NCBI GenBank assembly: GCA_963971285.1
Contig: OZ020261.1
Coordinates: 744,001-808,000 of the forward strand
Source of the DNA: Astropecten irregularis
Lineage: Eukaryota; Echinodermata; Asteroidea; Paxillosida; Astropectinidae
Length of the DNA: 64,000 nucleotides
Direction of reading: 5' to 3'
Under the pieces are notes generated by a model. It did no database searches and was not told the DNA's origin. It saw only the letters and a list, made by a program, of their open reading frames with translations. Positions 35,301 through 40,253 of this stretch are shown piece by piece. Every line of letters begins with the position of its first letter. Within the stretch, counting starts at the first letter, position 1. Position numbers and translations under genes: made by a program.

Positions 35301-36848
35301 AAGATCCTGCTAAGATCATCGAAACGTCAAGCCCTCCTACATGTCCTTACTCTGAGCATTCTACCTACCTGGAATTAATAAAAATTCCAACCTAGTTCCA
35401 ACTATGTAAGCCTTCAGTGCTCAGCGTTAGGAGGCTCTTATGTTTCAATCCTGCATACTACCTCGTACATGTCAAAGGATCATTTCTCAAGTTTCAAGGG
35501 CATACTGGTATAAGGGAAAATAATAATAAAAAGCAAGATTTTTGAAAGACATCAAAGCCAGACCCTCCAAACTCCAGATGAGCATCATTTCAGGTCAGAA
35601 TTTTGGTTTTAATAATAACAAAACAAAATTTTGTCTGGTAATGAAACCGCTAAAAGTTTAACACAAATTATAAACTTCTAGAAGTTTATACATGTAACTG
35701 ATATTAAAGGTACTATCAGGCCTTGATTTTGGTTCTGAAAGGGCAAGGCCACTTTCCAATTGCAAGGGGCACTTCCATTGGAAAATCATAATGTCTGGTA
35801 TGGAAATTAAAGGGGCATGAAGGCCAAGGAGTGGCAAGAACCAGGGCAACGAAGGCCTTGGCCTCCCTGGCCTCCGTTAAATTCAAGGCTTGTAAGTTTC
35901 ATACTTTGGTAGTATACCAAAACAGAAATCTTCACAGATTTACCTATAACCTACATAAAGATGGTGCTTTTGGAAATATTCCGTTAAAACTTTTCCCTCT
36001 GAAATGCTATATCAAAAATGTACAACTTAAGATCAAATCTCCTGTGAAAAGATTTGAAAATACCGTGAGGGTTTTCCACTGTTTTCCCCAAAAGTGGGTA
36101 ATGGCAATCGGAGACTTTGGAGAATCGGTCTTCAAGTCAACAGCGCACGCAATTGTGAGCATGCACGCTTTGTTTTGCGCCTACGCTGTTGGGCGTGCGC
36201 ATGCGCTGTTGACTTGAAGACCGATTCTCCAAAGTCTCCCATTTCACAGATGACTGTTACTGTATCTTCCTTGATAAGGAAGTGTGCCCATGGCTCCGTA
36301 TTTTCTTTGACAAAAACCAAAATATGATCAATATAATTAGTCATTGAAAAGTGAACAAAGAAAAATTGACTGGAGCGGGATTCTGACTGCCATACGAACA
36401 AAGATAGTTGACTATTGGGGTCACCACCAACATAGGGCTGGATGGCTCAGTTGGTAGAGCGCCTGTACGGTATTCAGGAGGTCGCCGGTTCGAATCCCGC
36501 TCCAGTCAATTTTTCTTTGTTCACTTTTCAATGACTTAAAATAACTCAGTCAGTTTCCCTTGTGGTTATTTCACGAATATCAATATAATTACACTTTTTA
36601 GATTAGTGTAATTTCATTACCAGATAAACATAATGTTTGTTGGGTAGGGACTGGCTTTTACCCTTCTCAGTCAATGCATCGATGTTCTCTTTCCCATGTT
36701 TCCATCTGCAAACGTCAACCTCCTTCTCAAAAGACGTTGCGACGATTCTGACATCCTTCTCCAGCTTCTGACTCAGGGATCTTGCAAAAGAGAAGTTTCC
36801 TTCACCGAGTAGAAGAACTGATGAACACGAAGAAGACAATCCATCCAT
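16244..36848 (-). CDS. FDXACB1: FDXACB1-like protein: BMT5-like (DUF2431) plus FDX-ACB domain; five exons
   Basis: Complement of join(16244-17381, 18136-18297, 19018-19236, 20371-20527, 36662-36848): 1863 nt, 620 aa, close to the length I recall for vertebrate FDXACB1. Every junction is GT-AG and all phases agree (1, 2, 2, 2). Residues 1 to about 240 form the BMT5-like methyltransferase-type domain, with LLLGEGNFSFARSL (12-25), IIFNFPHIVGKANIAKN in exon 2 and LCNGQGGTPADRPQRE in exon 3. Residues about 532-620 form the ferredoxin-fold anticodon-binding domain typical of PheRS (RDVSFWIP, FDELHLMSVLRQ, NRCYRLEYLS). The middle holds a CEQCWKC cysteine cluster. Its biochemical role is not established; rRNA-uridine methylation is known only for the fungal relative Bmt5. 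Intron 1 is about 16.1 kb and hosts three GPCR genes on the opposite strand. Confidence 0.9.
18136..18297 (-). CDS. FDXACB1: FDXACB1 exon 4
   Basis: Encodes GQDKGFLTQRAVTHVFERSP and then FDFCCPPDLAPFMD. Acceptor tttatcttttcctag, donor gtatgatt, phases 2 and 2. It joins exon 3 as STGYR-GQDKGF, matching the family. Confidence 0.86.
18834..18975. mobile_element. Palindromic MITE, ggggtcaatttcac family, copy 1
   Basis: Left end ttggggtcaatttcacgaag and right end gctgaaatcgacccctgg form imperfect inverted repeats, with gaagccctac and gtagggctgc pairing inside. It lies in FDXACB1 intron 3. A second copy in the other orientation is at 49060-49195. Confidence 0.65.
19018..19236 (-). CDS. FDXACB1: FDXACB1 exon 3
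   Basis: Encodes FSWISSAQKLRPSGQVLVTL, then CNGQGGTPADRPQREVQNAW and EFQEYDSTGYR. Acceptor aattttag, donor gttggtta, phases 2 and 2. Confidence 0.88.
   Translation of the reverse strand, partial: FFMDQFCAEAQAKRSSPCDPLQRSGRHSGRPSPEGGAECLADCCHGNIREPHPDRDRSVPSWGVPGVRLNWL
19764..19868 (+). mobile_element. Decayed tRNA-derived SINE fragment
   Basis: gggctgggtaacttagtagagc recalls the tRNA-like head of the SINE family at 36340-36578, and ctccagtaaatttgtctttg followed by tcaatttttaatgactt is its tail. It lies in FDXACB1 intron 2. The B-box is degenerate. Confidence 0.5.
20050..20240 (-). mobile_element. Second tRNA-derived SINE type, minus strand
   Basis: On the minus strand the segment reads aggtggcaagtgcgttaggc and later gcccgggttcgatcccggct, which fit internal A and B boxes of tRNA-derived SINEs. 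On the plus strand it is preceded by ggaaaaccggatcacccgga and gaaaaaccctcg, a body type widespread in animal genomes. Lies in FDXACB1 intron 2. Confidence 0.55.
20371..20527 (-). CDS. FDXACB1: FDXACB1 exon 2
   Basis: Acceptor ttttttcccctgtag, then VVCLFGMDATTIHTCMSLEG and the diagnostic FNFPHIVGKANIAKNRDLLK. Donor gtaaaact, phase 2. An alternative acceptor three bases further in would drop one glycine. Confidence 0.88.
20608..20868. mobile_element. Palindromic MITE, aaggcc/ggctc family, copy 1
   Basis: Left end gatcttttccaaacctcggc and right end ggtttggaaaaggcccc are inverted repeats. Shared interior blocks, also seen at 42802-43014, 44774-45006 and 47450-47661, include tcaaaatagaggcttttggc, gattctctggtttgaa and catatggatgacagag. 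It sits in FDXACB1 intron 1. A gagcca repeat is expanded near the right end. Confidence 0.7.
21340..21780 (+). promoter_or_regulatory. Duplicated upstream region of GPCR gene 1
   Basis: The block from about 21340 to the 36-bp minisatellite (gtactgaaagatgcaatact, ataagagctccatgcggct, gtttcaccacattatcagtc) is repeated before GPCR 2 (27890-28335) and GPCR 3 (32640-33077). Conservation and fixed position ahead of each gene suggest it contains the promoter and 5' UTR. No TATA element is obvious. Confidence 0.45.
21786..22012. repeat. 36-bp minisatellite upstream of GPCR 1
   Basis: About six copies of ggtgcagtggagtgtagaac followed by tgtagtggattctgag. 36 bp is a multiple of 3, so the repeat reads through as SEGAVECGTVVD. 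It is probably 5' UTR or promoter rather than coding, because the conserved GPCR start lies about 90 bp downstream and not in one frame with it. The same minisatellite precedes the other two GPCR genes. Confidence 0.8.
22102..24147 (+). CDS. Rhodopsin-type GPCR 1 with 16 C-terminal 22-residue repeats
   Basis: Single-exon receptor of 681 residues. Seven membrane segments: TM1 about 30-53 (Asn44), TM2 60-83 (LAVAD, Asp72), TM3 92-118 ending ERF (115-117), TM4 136-157 (Trp143), TM5 165-190, TM6 205-232, TM7 255-279 with NPLIF (273-277) where the family has NPxxY. Cysteines 297, 300 and 301 after helix 8 may be palmitoylated. No cysteines occupy the usual TM3/ECL2 disulfide positions, and TM6 has FFACNAAS instead of CWxP, so signalling or ligand mode may be atypical. 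From residue 324 the tail is sixteen exact-length units of EPANSDASQGPIDHISVEVP plus two residues. The start is the ATG at 22102; in-frame upstream codons are non-ATG, and GPCR 3 aligns here. It resembles lineage-expanded intronless receptors of echinoderms; ligand unknown. Confidence 0.88.
   Translation: MAILTDEENDILRAYQEHEEHENRNGMIFLNVVNYVVPFGLLMNVIFLYVVARVKSMHSIINVYLGNLAVADSIILIGDIIGVNNADNIVITDLSFIVYISSLSSYGFVTALAFERFFAIRQPITFRATASKCRAAKISAAVWLIAIVIGITLVSSVEWSGSLRFLILFTLIYAILVLINLALYIYILLKLRQPQPLHSTRRSQFGKVVAMLLINTVVFFACNAASVAFGIKALTLDAEASNFSTVDRIKQLEALIDLVLTNQILLLINSSINPLIFSGTNSDYRAAFVKAFAFLNCARCCHGYNLTQQPNEQITLRNIARKAANSDASRGPIDHISVEVPLQEPANSDASQGPIDHISVEVPSQEPANSDASQGPIDHISVEVPPQEPANSDASQGPIDHISVEVPLQEPANSDASQGPIDHISVEVPPQEPANSDASQGPIDHISVEVPPQEPANSDASQGPIDHISVEVPPQEPANSDASQGPIDHFSVEVPPQEPANSDASQGSIDHISVEVPPQEPANSDASQGPIDHISVEVPSQEPANSDASQGPIDHISVEVPPQEPANSDASQGPIDHISVEVPPQEPANSDASQGPIDHISVEVPPQEPANSDASQGPIDHISVEVPPQEPANSDASQGPIDHISVEVPPQEPANSDASQGPIDHISVEVPLQEPANSNSS
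23071..24126 (+). repeat. 66-bp coding minisatellite, 16 units
   Basis: Exactly 1056 bp = 16 x 66 bp with no length variation. Variants: cct ccc / cct ctc / cct tcc (Pro, Leu or Ser before Gln), one HFSVEV unit and one GSIDH unit. The opposite strand is also stop-free throughout, which produces a long artefactual antisense frame. Confidence 0.97.
24148..24839. other. 3' flank of GPCR 1
   Basis: The first about 115 bp (atgtcaatggatcaatcgac through agataagagctgtt) match the 3' flank of GPCR 2 at 31252-31375 and in part that of GPCR 3. The rest shows no feature. Confidence 0.5.
24844..25605 (+). mobile_element. TTAA-targeting non-autonomous element, copy 1 (762 bp)
   Basis: Bounded by TTAA at 24840-24843 and 25606-25609. 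The inverted copy at 30499-31247 is bounded in the same way. Ends read agctgggctcc and, from the other side, agatggagaat. TTAA target duplications are the hallmark of the piggyBac superfamily. No transposase is encoded; the open frames inside have no recognisable domain. Confidence 0.75.
25733..26135. repeat. 11-bp minisatellite (gaactttggaa)
   Basis: About 35 units of gaactttggaa with variants gaactttgaaa and gaactttggca and occasional one- or two-base slips. It lies between GPCR 1 and GPCR 2 inside FDXACB1 intron 1. The repetitive open frames here (NFGRTLEEL-like) follow from the repeat and are not a gene. Confidence 0.85.
26402..26599. mobile_element. Partial pogo/Tigger-like MITE
   Basis: Begins ta-cagtggaacgtcgctataat, matching the terminal inverted repeat of the complete copy at 51230-51413. 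The expected right terminus is not present. A fragment of similar sequence (ttcagtacaaccgaatgttc) recurs at 31376. Confidence 0.5.
26600..26990 (-). mobile_element. LINE 3' end fragment (reverse transcriptase C-terminus)
   Basis: On the minus strand it encodes MVYKYLYGISPPYLSQLL and later FVPINIRNSSSVTVFKKRLI, the typical last segment of CR1/L2-type or Penelope-type reverse-transcriptase proteins (family pattern: LWNSLP-IRN-S-VFK-LK). Only this end is present. Related tails are at 27590-27790, 31420-31840 and 32345-32560. Confidence 0.65.
26990..27590. repeat. Duplicated spacer between GPCR genes
   Basis: Sequence such as tcaagacaaaatcaatgtaa, caatagcaaccaagtct and catgatacacttgatcattg recurs in the same order at about 31840-32345. 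Together with the LINE tails on both sides it shows a segmental duplication. No gene seen. Confidence 0.65.
27590..27790 (-). mobile_element. Second LINE tail fragment, minus strand
   Basis: On the minus strand it ends tttgtgcagcgctttgatct, then a run of att repeats, the usual 3' tail of L2/CR1-like elements. Upstream of this the reading frame is decayed. An almost identical copy lies at 32345-32560. Confidence 0.6.
27890..28335 (+). promoter_or_regulatory. Duplicated upstream region of GPCR gene 2
   Basis: Matches the block ahead of GPCR 1 (21340-21780) nearly throughout, including ataagagctccatgcggctt and gaaactccggacttcactgt. Confidence 0.45.
28336..28495. repeat. 36-bp minisatellite upstream of GPCR 2
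   Basis: About four copies of the unit seen at 21786-22012, with cattgagg and cattgcgg variants. Confidence 0.78.
28585..30498 (+). CDS. Rhodopsin-type GPCR 2 with 14 C-terminal 22-residue repeats
   Basis: 637 residues, single exon. The receptor part (residues 1-323) differs from GPCR 1 by only a few residues: for example YQEYEQHEN for YQEHEEHEN, VIIGVNN for DIIGVNN, FDWIKQLK for VDRIKQLE, and a canonical NPLIY where GPCR 1 has NPLIF. The tail holds fourteen 22-residue units from residue 324, some with PANRDAS, which GPCR 1 lacks. The start is the ATG at 28585, by alignment with its neighbours. The TAA stop lies inside the TTAA (30495-30498) used as target by a mobile element, so the native 3' flank is displaced about 750 bp downstream. 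Nested in FDXACB1 intron 1 on the opposite strand. Confidence 0.88.
   Translation: MAILTDEENDILRAYQEYEQHENRNGMIFLNVVNYVVPFGLLMNVIFLYVIARVKSMHSIINVYLGNLAVADSIILIGVIIGVNNADNIVITVLNFIVYISSLSSYGFVTALAFERFFAIRQPITFRATASKCRAAKISAAVWLIAIVIGITLVSSVEWSGSLRFLILFTLIYAILVLINLALYIYILLKLRQPQPLHSTRRSQFGKVVAMLLINTVVFFACNAASVAFGIKALTLDAEASNLSPFDWIKQLKALIDLVLTNQILLLINSSINPLIYSGTNSDYRAAFLKAFAFLNCARCCHGYNLTQQPNEQITLRNIARKAANSDASRGPIDRISVEVPLQEPANSDASQGPIDHISVEVPPQEPANSDASQGPIDHISVEVPLQEPANSDASQGPIDHISVEVPPQEPANSDASQGPIDHISVEVPLQEPANRDASQGPIDHISVEVPPQEPANSDASQGPIDHISVEVPPQEPANRDASQGPIDHISVEVPPQEPANRDASQGPIDHISVEVPPQEPANSDASQGPIDHISVEVPLQEPANSDASQGPIDHISVEVPSQELANSDASQGPIDHISVEVPPQEPANSDASQRPIDHISVEVPPQEPANSDSSQGPIDHISVEVPPQEPANSNSS
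29554..30477 (+). repeat. 66-bp coding minisatellite, 14 units
   Basis: 924 bp = 14 x 66 bp. Unit variants (PPQ, PLQ, PSQ; SDAS, RDAS, SDSS; QGP, QRP) overlap with those of the other two receptors. Confidence 0.97.
30499..31247 (-). mobile_element. TTAA-targeting element, copy 2, inserted at the GPCR 2 stop codon
   Basis: An inverted, diverged copy of 24844-25605. It is flanked by TTAA at 30495-30498 (containing the GPCR 2 stop) and at 31248-31251, after which atgtcaatggatcaatagac resumes the 3' flank that directly follows the stop in GPCR 1. This marks insertion boundaries cleanly. Confidence 0.8.
31252..31420. other. Displaced 3' flank of GPCR 2
   Basis: Matches the sequence immediately after the GPCR 1 stop (ggccctcatactggtatt, cactatattgtgcgtatc, agataagagctgtt). 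It is then joined to a fragment of the 26402-type MITE. Confidence 0.6.
31420..31840 (-). mobile_element. LINE 3' end fragment, duplicate of 26600-26990
   Basis: Same order of motifs as the 26600 copy (gacagagg.agaattcctgat, gatctgcctggttgatataa, accgtacaagtacttgtaga) with small indels that disrupt the minus-strand frame. Confidence 0.6.
31840..32345. repeat. Duplicated spacer, second copy
   Basis: Counterpart of 26990-27590. It ends with the same ggtccactaaccccgcccc and att-repeat boundary before the LINE tail. Confidence 0.6.
32345..32560 (-). mobile_element. LINE tail fragment, duplicate of 27590-27790
   Basis: Near-identical to the earlier copy, including gatgttgatggggacagagt and the agcgctttgatc 3' tail on the minus strand. 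It was probably carried along in the GPCR segmental duplication. Confidence 0.6.
32640..33077 (+). promoter_or_regulatory. Duplicated upstream region of GPCR gene 3
   Basis: The left part matches the GPCR 2 upstream region closely (gtctgatgtacagtaataga, ataagagctccatgcggctt). The part nearer the gene is more diverged. Confidence 0.4.
33078..33192. repeat. Degenerate 36-bp-type minisatellite upstream of GPCR 3
   Basis: Three to four diverged units with gctgagggtgcagtggactg and tgtagtggatgctgag. The position relative to the start codon is similar to that in GPCR 1 and GPCR 2. Confidence 0.65.
33276..34982 (+). CDS. Rhodopsin-type GPCR 3 with 11 C-terminal 22-residue repeats
   Basis: 568 residues, single exon, ATG at 33276 (MENLTNEEIDIIRAYGEYV). 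It is the most diverged of the three in the membrane region, especially TM2-TM3 (FLVRTIIAVIIQASDVL), ECL2 (SLEWGSSLDGG) and TM6-ECL3, yet keeps LAVAD, ERFFAIRQP and NPLIY. TM6 again reads FFACN without the usual Trp and Pro. Repeats begin at residue 321; units include SHGPIDRIS, SDSSQRPID and QETANSD variants. The tail is much more similar to those of GPCR 1 and GPCR 2 than the receptor body is. Nested in FDXACB1 intron 1, about 1.7 kb from exon 1 of that gene. Confidence 0.87.
   Translation: MENLTNEEIDIIRAYGEYVQHKNKNAEIILSMVNYVAPFGLLMNVIFLYVVARVKSMHSIVNVYLGNLAVADIIFLVRTIIAVIIQASDVLSNTISVISYMASYCFVTALAFERFFAIRQPITFRATASKCRAAKISAVVWLIAVITGITLISSLEWGSSLDGGVIFHIVIYAILVFTNLVLYIYILLKVRQPLHSTQRSHFGKVLGMLLLNTVVFFACNVVTVAVGIKISILVTEESNPYTVEVIKQAEALADLVLTNEILQLINSSINPLIYSGTNSDYRAAFVKAFAFLNCARCCHGNSPTQEPNERIVLHNIARKAANSDASHGPIDHISVEVPPQEPANSDTSQGPIDHISVEVPPQEPANSDSSQRPIDHISVEVPPQETANSDASHGPIDRISVEVPTQEPANSDASQGPIDRISVEVPPQEPANSDASQAPIDHISVEVPPQEPANSDSSQRPIDHISVEVPPQEPANSDASQGPKDHISVEVPPQETANSDASQRPIDHISVEVPPQEPANSDSSQGPIDHISVEVPPQEPANSDASQGPIDHISVEVPPQEPANNNSS
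34236..34961 (+). repeat. 66-bp coding minisatellite, 11 units
   Basis: 726 bp = 11 x 66 bp with constant unit length. It has more substitutions between units than in GPCR 1. Confidence 0.97.
34983..36109. other. 3' flank of GPCR 3 within FDXACB1 intron 1
   Basis: Begins with sequence related to the other GPCR 3' flanks (ttgtcaatggatcaatagac). It holds a small TIR element at 35237-35340; otherwise nothing recognised. Confidence 0.45.
35237..35340. mobile_element. Small TIR element, gtaggagggc family, copy 1
   Basis: Left end gtaggagggcctgatc and right end cgtcaagccctcctac are inverted repeats with mismatches; inner motifs are gatcctgctaagatcat and gaaacgtc. Related copies are at 45320-45405 and 49779-49905. 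Confidence 0.6.
36110..36239. mobile_element. Complete TIR element of the ggagactttggaga family, 130 bp
   Basis: Perfect 38-bp terminal inverted repeats starting ggagactttggagaatcggt at 36110 and ending with its complement at 36239. The GC-rich centre repeats gcgcacgc and gcgtgcgc motifs, with a ttgtgagcatgc core shared by all three copies (3809, 36110, 39995). Confidence 0.85.
36340..36578 (+). mobile_element. tRNA-derived SINE with 13-bp target site duplication
   Basis: Flanked on both sides by atcaatataatta (36327-36339 and 36579-36591), a perfect 13-bp duplication. The tRNA-like head (about 36436-36508) has an A box tggctcagttggtagagcg, a B box ggttcgaatcc and a 7-bp acceptor stem (ggctgga/tccagtc). 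The anticodon stem is mismatched and position 33 is C, so it is not a working tRNA. Unusually, the first 43 bases of the element are the exact inverse complement of 36492-36534. Located in FDXACB1 intron 1, just downstream of exon 1. Confidence 0.8.
36662..36848 (-). CDS. FDXACB1: FDXACB1 exon 1
   Basis: The ATG at 36848 opens MDGLSSSCSSVLLLGEGNFS, the start of the BMT5-like domain. It ends after TEKG with donor gtaaaag, phase 1. Joining to exon 2 gives TEKGVVCLFGMDATTIH with no gap in the domain. Confidence 0.87.
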
Positions 36849-37370
36849 CCTTGCATATAGTTACCTTCAATTAAAATCAATTTTTAGATCTGTAAGCTTG
36901 AAGTACATGTAACACGAGTTAATGTGGTCAAGTAGCATGCTGCCCTCTATTGACCTTATCATTACAGTGCATACAGTTTAGTGATACATTGCAGTTAACC
37001 AGCATGGCTGACAGTTAGAAGTAAGAGCACGTACCGTACATGAAGATCTTGAACATGACAATTGATTGAGTTGAAACCTGTCTCTATTGTCTCAGTTTGT
37101 ATAAGTTAAGACCCACAACTATTAGTTTTACAAGTGTCATTTACAAGGTTTGAAAAACATTAAAATTTCTAAGTAGAAGAGTGGCACAACATGATCAATA
37201 TCCAATTATAAACATCTTTGTGAAACAAAATGCAATCTTTTGCACTGTGCAATGGTACTGTAACGTTACTCGGACTTTGGTACTCGGACTCAGCCCAGTA
37301 CTCGGACCTTGAAGTACTCAGAGTACTCTGTACTCGGATCCGAGGACTCTACTCCAACACTGTCACTGGT
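36849..37370 (-). promoter_or_regulatory. Upstream flank of FDXACB1 (probable promoter region)
   Basis: Immediately upstream of the FDXACB1 start on the minus strand. No TATA box or clear initiator was identified. From 37261 the sequence turns into repeats of gtactcggac. Confidence 0.3.
37261..37345. repeat. Short gtactcggac repeat
   Basis: Several imperfect copies of gtactcgga within 85 bp (cggactttggtactcggact, tactcggaccttg, gtactcggatccg). It adjoins the foldback complex to the right. Confidence 0.6.
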
Positions 37371-37403
37371 GCCTGCATGCAGTAACAGAGTAAGTTAGGC
37401 CTA

Positions 37404-39150
37404 GCCCGGCCAAGCAGTAGCAGACGACAGTGTGCATGGTGGACAGAGTGTCTCACACTGTGTCACAGTCAAAGTAAAGTAGGCCTAGACCTAGTCCGAG
37501 TAACTTGGACCCTAAAAATCGCCTTTTTTAACATTTGGACATGATCTGGCGATAGCAGGGTCCAAGTACCTTGTTTGCATTTGAGTGGCAAGAGCTCCAT
37601 TTTGCCTCTACCCTGAGTCAAAATACTGTGATTTCACCTCCAAAACGATCCTAAAAATAAAATGTCTCATGCGGCCAGCTAGCCTATGGACCAAGGGAGA
37701 ATTGGAGAATGATTCCAATAATGATTGAGGTTTACTCACATTTTTTAAAGAAAAGATCATTTTTTTCCCCTACTTTTTTCAGGGTACCAGTGTACAATTT
37801 GAAAAAACAAGATGGCTGACCCAACTGACACTGTGCTCATGAATAGGAGGTCTCTGTGCCCATTTTTAGCAATTTAGGGGAAAAAATGATCTTTTCTTAA
37901 AAAAATGTGAGTAAACCTTGTCATTATTGGAATCTCCAATTCTCCCTTGGTCCATAGCTGGCTGCATGAGACATTTTACATTTTTAGATCATGTCCAAAT
38001 GTTAAAAAAGGCGATTTTTAGGGAACAAGTTACTCGGACTAGGCCTAGCCCGGCCTACTTCTAGATTTAGAAGGCTACTCCGTAAGCCTTCTATTTCTAG
38101 CACTCTTACTTTTCGGGGTGCCGTAACGCTATGGGTTTTGAAAACAACAATTGATAGATGAAATTTTGGTGAAATATTGCAGCACCTACCGCGACTCCTA
38201 GATCGTGAATTCCCCTGAATTATTTTTTTTCCTGATCCTCATACATCCGTAATGCTTGTGCAGTCTCATTTTTGCAATTGACCCACAACTTTTCGAGAAA
38301 AAAAAATCAACTTTCTGCGCCACTCCACTCGAGGAAAGATTTCTGTTTTCGAGTTCATTCATAAATTGTTTACTATGGGCCAAAGCATTTTTGTATAGGG
38401 GTGTGCACATTGAAGAAGACATGAAAATCATGCATGCCACATGCACACCACACAGCAAGCAGGAGCCAGCCACAATGAAAAAAAATATAAAGCTTTAACA
38501 ACTGGTATCCATGCACATAAGAGCCATTTCAATGCATGCATCAACCGGGGGAACCAGTGAAGTCAAGTTAATTGGACCCCTTCAGAAAATGGTAACGTTA
38601 GATCCAATAAATAATGCGCATGCGAACTAACGTTAGACAACTTCAAGCAGCAGGTAAACATCGACATTTCGGCAAGCGGAGTGCCGAGTGACACAGAAAA
38701 TCATTTTTTTCTCGAAAAGTTGTGGGTCAATTGCAAAAATGAGACTGCATTGTAAGCATAACGGATGTATGAGCCTGGATCAGGATAAAAAATAATTATG
38801 GGGAATTCACGATCTAGGAGTCGCGGTAGGTGCTGCAATATTTCATCAACATTTCATCTATCAATTGTTGTTTTCAAAACCCATAGCGTTACGGCACCCC
38901 GAAAAGTAAGAGTGCTAGAAGGCTCACGGAGTATCCTTCTAAATCTAAGTAACAGTTAGGCCGGGCTAGCACTTTTGTAGCAGTAGCAGACGACAGTGTG
39001 CATGATGGTGGACAGTGTCTCACACTGTCACACTCACAGTCAAAGTAGGCCTATAGGTAGTCCGAGTAACTTGGACCCTAAAAATCGCCTTTTTTAACAT
39101 TTGGACATGGTCTGGCGATAGTAGGGTCCAAGTTACTCGGACTAGCCTAT
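37404..39150. repeat. Nested foldback complex: two inverted repeats between direct repeats
   Basis: The outer direct repeats at about 37404-37572 and 38965-39135 share cagacgacagtgtgcatg, gtccgagtaacttggaccct and catttggacatg.tctggcg. Between them, inverted pair E has arms 37485-37775 and 37870-38060 (tggaccaagggagaattgga against its complement), with about 100 extra bases in the left arm. Inverted pair F has arms 38070-38309 and 38704-38949 (gaattcccc.gaattatttt, gcgttacggcaccccgaaaa) around a loop of about 394 bp. No transposase frame was found. Confidence 0.8.
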
Positions 39151-39958
39151 AGGGGCCTACTCACACAACAAAAAGACTTCACGTCGTTGGTTCCAATTTG
39201 TCTACAATTTTTAACCTTTCCTGAATGGATGATGGCTTATGATATTTAAACTTAAAACCTTCCCCCTGAAATTCATGTTATCCGTAAACTTCGTCAAATT
39301 AACCCAATTTTACTCACTGCGCCGCGGTGCAAAAACTGCAGCTTGCAAGAAGTTGCACGCAGTCGACTTTCACATGATTTCGAGTGATAGCGCCCTCTAT
39401 TGCCCATGGTATTTTCCATTATCTCGCGAGACTTGGGAAAGGAACGTGAATTACGAAATAGCGCCCTCTTTTCCACTCAATCAATCAAGGTATGGTTATT
39501 TCGTCAAAACGTGGTCGGAAAATGTCTCCAAAAATACACTCTTTCGAAGAGTTTTGCTTGTAATAATTGTAAAAAAGGGGAATATTTAAGTACCAGGAGT
39601 TACAGTGTTTGGTCGTTATTTGATATAATGTGGGACGAAATATGCGTTATTTCGATTTCAAAATCGGCACAAAATTCGTGAAACGGAACCGCGTGTTGGA
39701 TACACATATGCACGTAAAACACGCGCTGCATGCCATTCATGGCCATCATGTACATTGTTGGCTATTTGTAATTGTATGGTTTGTGCACACATTTTTGAAC
39801 TCGACGGTTGTACTAGCGCCCCAGTTAATTGTATATCATTTGAAATATTTTGCACAGAAAAATCATATTTGTGCAGAAAATGTCCCAAATGACAACAAAG
39901 ACATCACAAATCCGCTTGAATTTTGAAAACCGCTCCGCCAGCCTGTCTCATCTGATCA
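39151..39958. other. Non-coding DNA between foldback elements
   Basis: An open frame at 39239-39589 has no recognisable domain. The atagcgccctct motif seen here (39388, 39461) also occurs near 45606, which suggests repeat-derived sequence. Confidence 0.4.
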
Positions 39959-40245
39959 GGGGCCAATTTCACGGCTTTGCTTACCACAACAACAATGGAA
40001 GACTTTGGAGAACCTGTCTTCAAGTCAACAGCGCACGCGCATGCACAACAGCGCATGTGCACGCATGCACAAAACAACGCGCGCATGCTCACAAAAAAAG
40101 ACACAATTGCGTGCGCGTACCCTGTTGACTTGAAGACCGGTTCTCCACCCTGATCAAAGGTCTCCCATTTGCTAAGCATGACATTTCTGTCTTAATAAAA
40201 ACAGTCAGTTTCCCTTGTGGTTATTTATGATTATATTAATTGAAA
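39959..40245. mobile_element. ggggccaatttca-type MITE remnant interrupted by a TIR element
   Basis: ggggccaatttcacggcttt opens a copy of the 48293-48522 family. It is interrupted at 39995-40168 by a third ggagactttggaga element (tcttcaagtcaacagcgca at both ends, inverted) and resumes with ttgctaagcatgacatttct. A nested insertion. Confidence 0.6.
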
Positions 40246-40253
40246 AGCGGTAT

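Noticed and set aside
36094..36401. Open frames at 36094-36327 (+) and 36132-36401 (-)
   Set aside because: They translate the palindromic TIR element and the SINE; no domain.
36436..36508. Functional tRNA gene
   Set aside because: A and B boxes are good, but the anticodon stem has a mismatch, position 33 is C, and the same sequence recurs with a shared tail and target duplication, so it is a SINE head.
38198..38498. Open frames on both strands in the foldback complex
   Set aside because: They lie in the arm and loop of inverted pair F and have no recognisable domain.
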